NCBI RefSeq assembly: GCF_002261225.1
Contig: NZ_NEVM01000005.1
Coordinates: forward strand, 992,001 to 1,056,000
DNA: 64,000 nt
Source of the DNA: Bordetella genomosp. 10
GTDB lineage: Bacteria; Pseudomonadota; Gammaproteobacteria; Burkholderiales; Burkholderiaceae_B
Direction: 5' to 3'
Shown here: piece after piece, positions 60,432-64,000 of the stretch
Position numbering within the stretch: the stretch's first letter is position 1
Layout: each line of letters starts with the position of its first letter
Translations under genes and position numbers: made by a program
The notes under the pieces: model-generated
What the model was told of the DNA's origin: nothing
What the model saw: only the letters and a program-made list of their open reading frames with translations
Databases searched by the model: none

Positions 60432-62678
60432 TCAGGGCTGTTTTTCGCCGTAGTAGGCCGCCCGCGCGTAGCGGTAGCGTCCATACTTCGAGCGATAGCC
60501 CAGGCCCTCGGACTCCAGCTTCAGCCCGTTGAGCACCACGCCCGCGACCGGCGCGCCGGCGGCGACCAGGCGCTTGGCGGTCTCGCGGATCTCGCCGACC
60601 GTGTTCATGCCGGCGCGCACCACCAGCATGACGGCCGCGGCATGCGCGCCCACCACCGCCGCGTCGGAAGACGACAGGACCGGCGCCGTATCGACGATGA
60701 CGATGTCGTAGTCGGCCGCGAGCGCGCGCAGGCATTCTCCGAAGGCCTCGGACGCCAGCAGCTCGGAGGGATCGAAGGTCACCTTGCCGGTGGCGATGAA
60801 GTCCACCCCGTTCATGATGTTCCGCTTGGTGACCGCCTCCAGCGGCACCGTGCCCGCCAGCACATCGAACAGGCCGTTGTCCGCCGAGGTCGCGAAATAG
60901 CGGTTGAGGTGGCCGCGCCGGAAGTCGGCGTCGATCAGCAGGATGCGCTTGCCCACCGCCGCCTGGATGAAGGCGAAGTTGGCCGACAGGAAAGACTTGC
61001 CCACGCCGGCGACCGGTCCCGTGAAGACGACCACGTTGTTGGGCGTGTCGCGCATCGCCACCTGCAGCACCGTGCGGAAACTGCGCAGGCTTTCGATCGG
61101 CGGCGTGCTGCCGTTGCTCTGAGCCAGCAGCGCGGGCAGGCGCGAATTCTTGCGCTTGCTACGGCGCCACAGGCGATCCTGCAGCTCGCTGTAGGGAATG
61201 GTGGCGAGCACCGGCAGGCCGGTATAGCGCTCGATTTCATCCGGATCGCTCAGGCCGCCGAACAGCGCGTTGCGCACGAAGGCCACGATCAGGCCCAGCA
61301 CCAGGCCGATGGCGGCGGCCGCGCCGATGACGATGGGCGCCTTGGGACGCAGCGGCTTTTCGGCCGGCACCGCGGTGTCCACCACCCGCACCGTGCCGAC
61401 CTTGCCGGCGCGGACCAGGCGCAGTTGCTGCGCGTTGTTCAGCAGCGCCGTGTACAGGTCGGTGTTGACCTTGACGTCGCGCACCAGGCGCACCACGTCC
61501 TGTTCGAGATCCGGCAATGCCTTGATCTTCGTATTGAGCCGGCTGACGTCGCCGGTGAGCGAAGCGATCTGGCGGTCGATGGCCTCGATGCTCGGATGGG
61601 AAGGCGCGAAGCGGGTGATCAGTTCCTGGCGCTTGGCCTGCAATTCGAAGATCTTGTTCTGCGCCGCCACCGACTGGCCCAGCACCAGCTTGGCTTCCTC
61701 GCCCAGGTCGATGGTGCCGCGGGCGTTGCGCAAGGCGTTGTAGCGGGTTTCCGAATCGTCCAGTTGCTTCTTCAGCACCGGCAGTTGCTGGTCGAGGAAA
61801 GCGAGCGACTTCTCGGCCTGCGCGGTCTTGCGGTTGACGTTCTGGCGCACGTACTCCTGGCCGATCTCGTTGAGCACCGCGGCCGTCAGCACGGGATCGC
61901 TGCCCTGCAGCGTGACGCCGATGACGCCGGACTGGCGGCCGCGCTCGAAGATGCCCAGGCGCGACTGCACCGCCTCGGTGGCTTCCAGCCGCGAGTTGCG
62001 GATCACCGTGAAGTGCGTCTCGGGCGCCCCTTCCAGCGCATCGATCTGCACGTCGATGGCGCCGCCGGGCACCTGGAAGTGCTCCAGTTGGCCCACGTGC
62101 CCTTCGAAGCGCTTGCCGTCCACGGGCTCGGTCAGCTCATAGGCGCCGCCGCCCAGGTTGACCACGTCCAGCTTCTTGCCGATCAGTTCGTTCGGCACGT
62201 CGATGCGGTTGACGCGGATGCGCTCGCCGCCCCACGCGTAGCCGCCGGGAATGGCCCGGGTGATGGCCGACGGCAGCGAGAAGCTTTCGTGCTTCTCGGC
62301 CAGCCAGCGTCCCACCAGCGGGAAGTACTTGGGCTCCGCCTTCAGGTAGAGCTGGTAGTAGTCGACGGCATGCCCCACCACCAGGCGCGAGCGGAGAATT
62401 TCCATTTCGCCCGACGTCGCCTGCTTGATGTCGAAGATGGAAGACACGTCTCCCAGCATGCTCTTGGTGGCGGTCGGCGTTTCTTCCTCGACCTGGACGG
62501 CAATATCGGACTGGTAGACCGGCGTGGCGAACATGAAGTAGGCAATGCCCAGCAACGTGGCCAGCAATGTCACCAGGATGATCATGCCGCGGTTTGCCAG
62601 CAACACGTCCATATAGGACATCATGGGCGTTTCAGGCTGCCGGGCGGAGGCGTACTCTAGCTGAAGAGGGGGCTGCAT
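60432..62678 (-). CDS. wzc: Polysaccharide copolymerase and tyrosine autokinase (Wzc-like)
   Basis: A 748-residue PCP-2a protein. An N-terminal membrane helix (IILVTLLATLLGIAYFMFA) leads to a large periplasmic Wzz domain with coiled coil, then PLRPKAP and a second helix (VIGAAAAIGLVLGLIVAFV), and a cytoplasmic BY-kinase. Kinase motifs are Walker A GPVAGVGKS (about 553-561), Walker A' LLIDADFRRG and Walker B IVIVDTAPVL. The last 21 residues hold a tyrosine cluster with seven Tyr (YRSKYGRYRY and AYYGE). Phosphorylation cycles of that tail set chain length and export with Wza. It starts 80 nt after wza; the ribosome site is weak, and MMSYMDVL is an alternative start. Confidence 0.94.
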   Translation of the reverse strand: MQPPLQLEYASARQPETPMMSYMDVLLANRGMIILVTLLATLLGIAYFMFATPVYQSDIAVQVEEETPTATKSMLGDVSSIFDIKQATSGEMEILRSRLVVGHAVDYYQLYLKAEPKYFPLVGRWLAEKHESFSLPSAITRAIPGGYAWGGERIRVNRIDVPNELIGKKLDVVNLGGGAYELTEPVDGKRFEGHVGQLEHFQVPGGAIDVQIDALEGAPETHFTVIRNSRLEATEAVQSRLGIFERGRQSGVIGVTLQGSDPVLTAAVLNEIGQEYVRQNVNRKTAQAEKSLAFLDQQLPVLKKQLDDSETRYNALRNARGTIDLGEEAKLVLGQSVAAQNKIFELQAKRQELITRFAPSHPSIEAIDRQIASLTGDVSRLNTKIKALPDLEQDVVRLVRDVKVNTDLYTALLNNAQQLRLVRAGKVGTVRVVDTAVPAEKPLRPKAPIVIGAAAAIGLVLGLIVAFVRNALFGGLSDPDEIERYTGLPVLATIPYSELQDRLWRRSKRKNSRLPALLAQSNGSTPPIESLRSFRTVLQVAMRDTPNNVVVFTGPVAGVGKSFLSANFAFIQAAVGKRILLIDADFRRGHLNRYFATSADNGLFDVLAGTVPLEAVTKRNIMNGVDFIATGKVTFDPSELLASEAFGECLRALAADYDIVIVDTAPVLSSSDAAVVGAHAAAVMLVVRAGMNTVGEIRETAKRLVAAGAPVAGVVLNGLKLESEGLGYRSKYGRYRYARAAYYGEKQP

Positions 62679-62716
62679 GGTGTCGACTCGCGAAAAAGTA
62701 AGGGACGGACACGAGA

Positions 62717-62732
62717 GCCGGCGCAAGCCGGC
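62717..62732. repeat. Inverted repeat in the wza-wzc spacer
   Basis: GCCGGC-GCAA-GCCGGC (62717-62732) forms a perfect 6-bp stem with a tetraloop in the 80-nt gap between wza and wzc. It could modulate translation of wzc or act as an attenuator. Confidence 0.5.
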
Positions 62733-62758
62733 CCGGTACTGCTCGCCGTACGTTCGTC

Positions 62759-63898
62759 CTAGTTGTGGCGGACGGCGTCGACGGTCTGTACGGTCTGGGC
62801 GCTGGGGAACAACAGCGAGATGAAGCGGTTCCAACGCACCAGGTTGCCCGCGTCGACGAAGACGATGTCCTTCGCCTGCAACGGGAACTTGCCTGCCACT
62901 GCCAACGCCTGCGGAGAACTGCTATCCAGATGGAAAACCTCGGGCGTGGCATTCGGCAGGGAACGCACCACGAAGATCTGCGAAGGATCGCTGGTCGTCT
63001 GGCTGGGACCACCCACCTCGCCCAGCGCCTCGGCAAGCGACATTTCACCGTCATGCATCAACAGGCCCTGGGGCAGCGTGACTTCGCCCATCAGGTAGAT
63101 CTTGTTGTCGCCACGCGCCACCACCCGCACGATGTCTCCCGATTGCAGCAGGATGGACGTCGGGTCGATGTTCGCGGCCGTCAGCTTGTTCAGGTCGACG
63201 CGCGCGGTCTGTCCATTGCGCGTCACGTAAACGCGGCTGCGATCGGCCGTGGTCAAGACGCCGCCCGCGCGGTTTATCGCTTCCGGCAGCGTCATCGGCA
63301 CATCGGTGATGGGCATGGGTCCGGGCGTCTTCACTTCGCCTTCCACGTAGACACGTTTGCTGCGATAACCTAGCACGCGCACCGTGATTTGAGGATCCTG
63401 AATAAAGTTACGCGACCCTCGGATGAGGGAGCTGCGCACCTGGGCCTCCGTCATCCCGGCTACCTTCACAAGGCCTACATAGGGGAACTGAACGTAGCCA
63501 TCCGATGAGACGGGGTAGCCCGGAATGCCGGCGGCCGTATCCCCGAAGGTGAGTTCGGTCGGCCCCGTCCCAATGCTGTAGGTCTGCGTCGGAAGGACTA
63601 GTTCCGGATGATCCCAGACCACGATAGAAAGGATGTCCCCCGGCCCGATCACATAGGGCGACGGCTTGCCGATAAGATTTCGAACGTTTTCCGGAACGGG
63701 TCCGTTGGCCGCCGCGGTCTCTTCGCGCGCGAGCGCCGGCGTGATTTCCTTGACCGTCACGACGCTGTTCGGATCGTCGGGATCGACCTTGAAACTGGAC
63801 TGGTACCGCATGCCCGGCGCGAATGCGCACGCCGCCAGGGACGAAATAAGCACGGCCATTGCGGCTGCGCGAGAGAACGTGCGAAGTAATGTGTTCAT
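62759..63898 (-). CDS. wza: Outer-membrane polysaccharide export lipoprotein (Wza-like)
   Basis: A 379-residue lipoprotein (lipobox SSLAACA). Residues about 75-175 are the Poly_export domain (YVIGPGDILSIVVWDHPELV), with an insertion including GDTAAGIPGYPVSSDGYVQF. SLBB domains follow (RVYVEGEVKTPGPMPITDVP and NKIYLMGEVTLPQGLLMHDG). The C-terminal segment LVRWNRFISLLFPSAQTV is the amphipathic helix that forms the outer-membrane pore in Wza. First gene of the EPS operon, working with Wzc encoded downstream. Confidence 0.95.
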   Translation of the reverse strand: MNTLLRTFSRAAAMAVLISSLAACAFAPGMRYQSSFKVDPDDPNSVVTVKEITPALAREETAAANGPVPENVRNLIGKPSPYVIGPGDILSIVVWDHPELVLPTQTYSIGTGPTELTFGDTAAGIPGYPVSSDGYVQFPYVGLVKVAGMTEAQVRSSLIRGSRNFIQDPQITVRVLGYRSKRVYVEGEVKTPGPMPITDVPMTLPEAINRAGGVLTTADRSRVYVTRNGQTARVDLNKLTAANIDPTSILLQSGDIVRVVARGDNKIYLMGEVTLPQGLLMHDGEMSLAEALGEVGGPSQTTSDPSQIFVVRSLPNATPEVFHLDSSSPQALAVAGKFPLQAKDIVFVDAGNLVRWNRFISLLFPSAQTVQTVDAVRHN

Positions 63899-64000
63899 GG
63901 CGTTCCACTGAGAGGAAGAGTCGCGTGTGGCGCGGAAATGATCCGCGCTGAGCGGGTTTCGCGGTAAGTGTGTCGCGTTACTACCGTCGGGTAACGGGTT
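63899..64000. promoter_or_regulatory. Control region upstream of the EPS operon, with two dyads
   Basis: GCGCGGA-AATGA-TCCGCGC (63930-63948) lies 31 nt before the wza start, and CGTTAC-N9-GTAACG (63976-63996) lies further upstream. Both have perfect arms. The first could be an mRNA stem or operator, the second an operator. The region continues beyond the window. Confidence 0.5.

Noticed and set aside
60282..62660. A 792-codon plus-strand open frame
   Set aside because: It is antisense to wzc, whose motifs and tyrosine tail are unmistakable.

Overview
The window is GC-rich (roughly two-thirds G+C) beta-proteobacterial DNA. It most resembles Bordetella or a close Alcaligenaceae relative. The grounds are a Bug/TctC-type solute receptor, the adjacent earP-efp pair with an arginine EF-P, the DUF2863, DUF2968 and DUF3613 families, two TRAP systems and the overall codon style. 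This is inference from protein families, not a database match. No rRNA, tRNA, CRISPR array, insertion sequence, integrase or phage gene was seen.

Layout. 0-6.5 kb: a truncated Bug receptor, an extradiol dioxygenase-like protein, DUF2863, earP, efp, DUF1178 and a DUF2968 lipoprotein. 6.6-20.5 kb: a complete Flp/Tad pilus locus on the minus strand, in the order flp, tadV, two tadE-type genes, rcpC, rcpA, tadZ, tadA, tadB, tadC, tadD, a DUF3613 gene and tadG. It ends with a sigma-54 enhancer-binding regulator coupled to tadG. 20.5-25.2 kb: an A+T-rich intergenic block, a TpsB-like outer-membrane transporter and a glycine-rich repeat lipoprotein. 25.4-32.8 kb: a MarR regulator and a four-gene peptide ABC importer. 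32.8-41.1 kb: a nuclease, CorA, two DUF72 genes, a small acidic protein, a UvrD-like helicase behind a candidate LexA box, a PA2169-type four-helix protein and a glycosyltransferase. 41.4-56.4 kb: two nearly identical TRAP transporters in inverted orientation. They bracket an SDR, an IMPase-like phosphatase, an EpsC-type serine acetyltransferase, a sirtuin, two tandem PPC-domain genes, an acyl-CoA ligase, a thiolase and an IclR regulator. 56.4-64 kb: an AI-2E-family protein and an exopolysaccharide operon (wza, wzc, a phosphohexomutase homologue, galE).

How the parts fit. The Tad genes are tightly packed, with 1-4 nt overlaps or gaps at most junctions, and should act as one pilus-assembly operon. 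The IclR regulator sits between the thiolase/ligase/PPC operon and TRAP system 2. Two similar 17-bp operator-like sequences lie in that intergenic region, which suggests uptake and activation of one organic acid under a single regulator. The EPS operon supplies an outer-membrane channel, a copolymerase/tyrosine kinase and sugar-nucleotide enzymes.

The points most worth a second look are these: a phosphohexomutase homologue that has lost its catalytic serine; the inverted TRAP duplication with its abrupt rise in identity; the TpsB-like protein with an altered L6 motif next to a repeat lipoprotein; the tadV/tadE junction with no usable start codon; a nuclease gene whose ideal Shine-Dalgarno leads to an ATC codon; and two intergenic 15-bp tandem repeat arrays that may be related.
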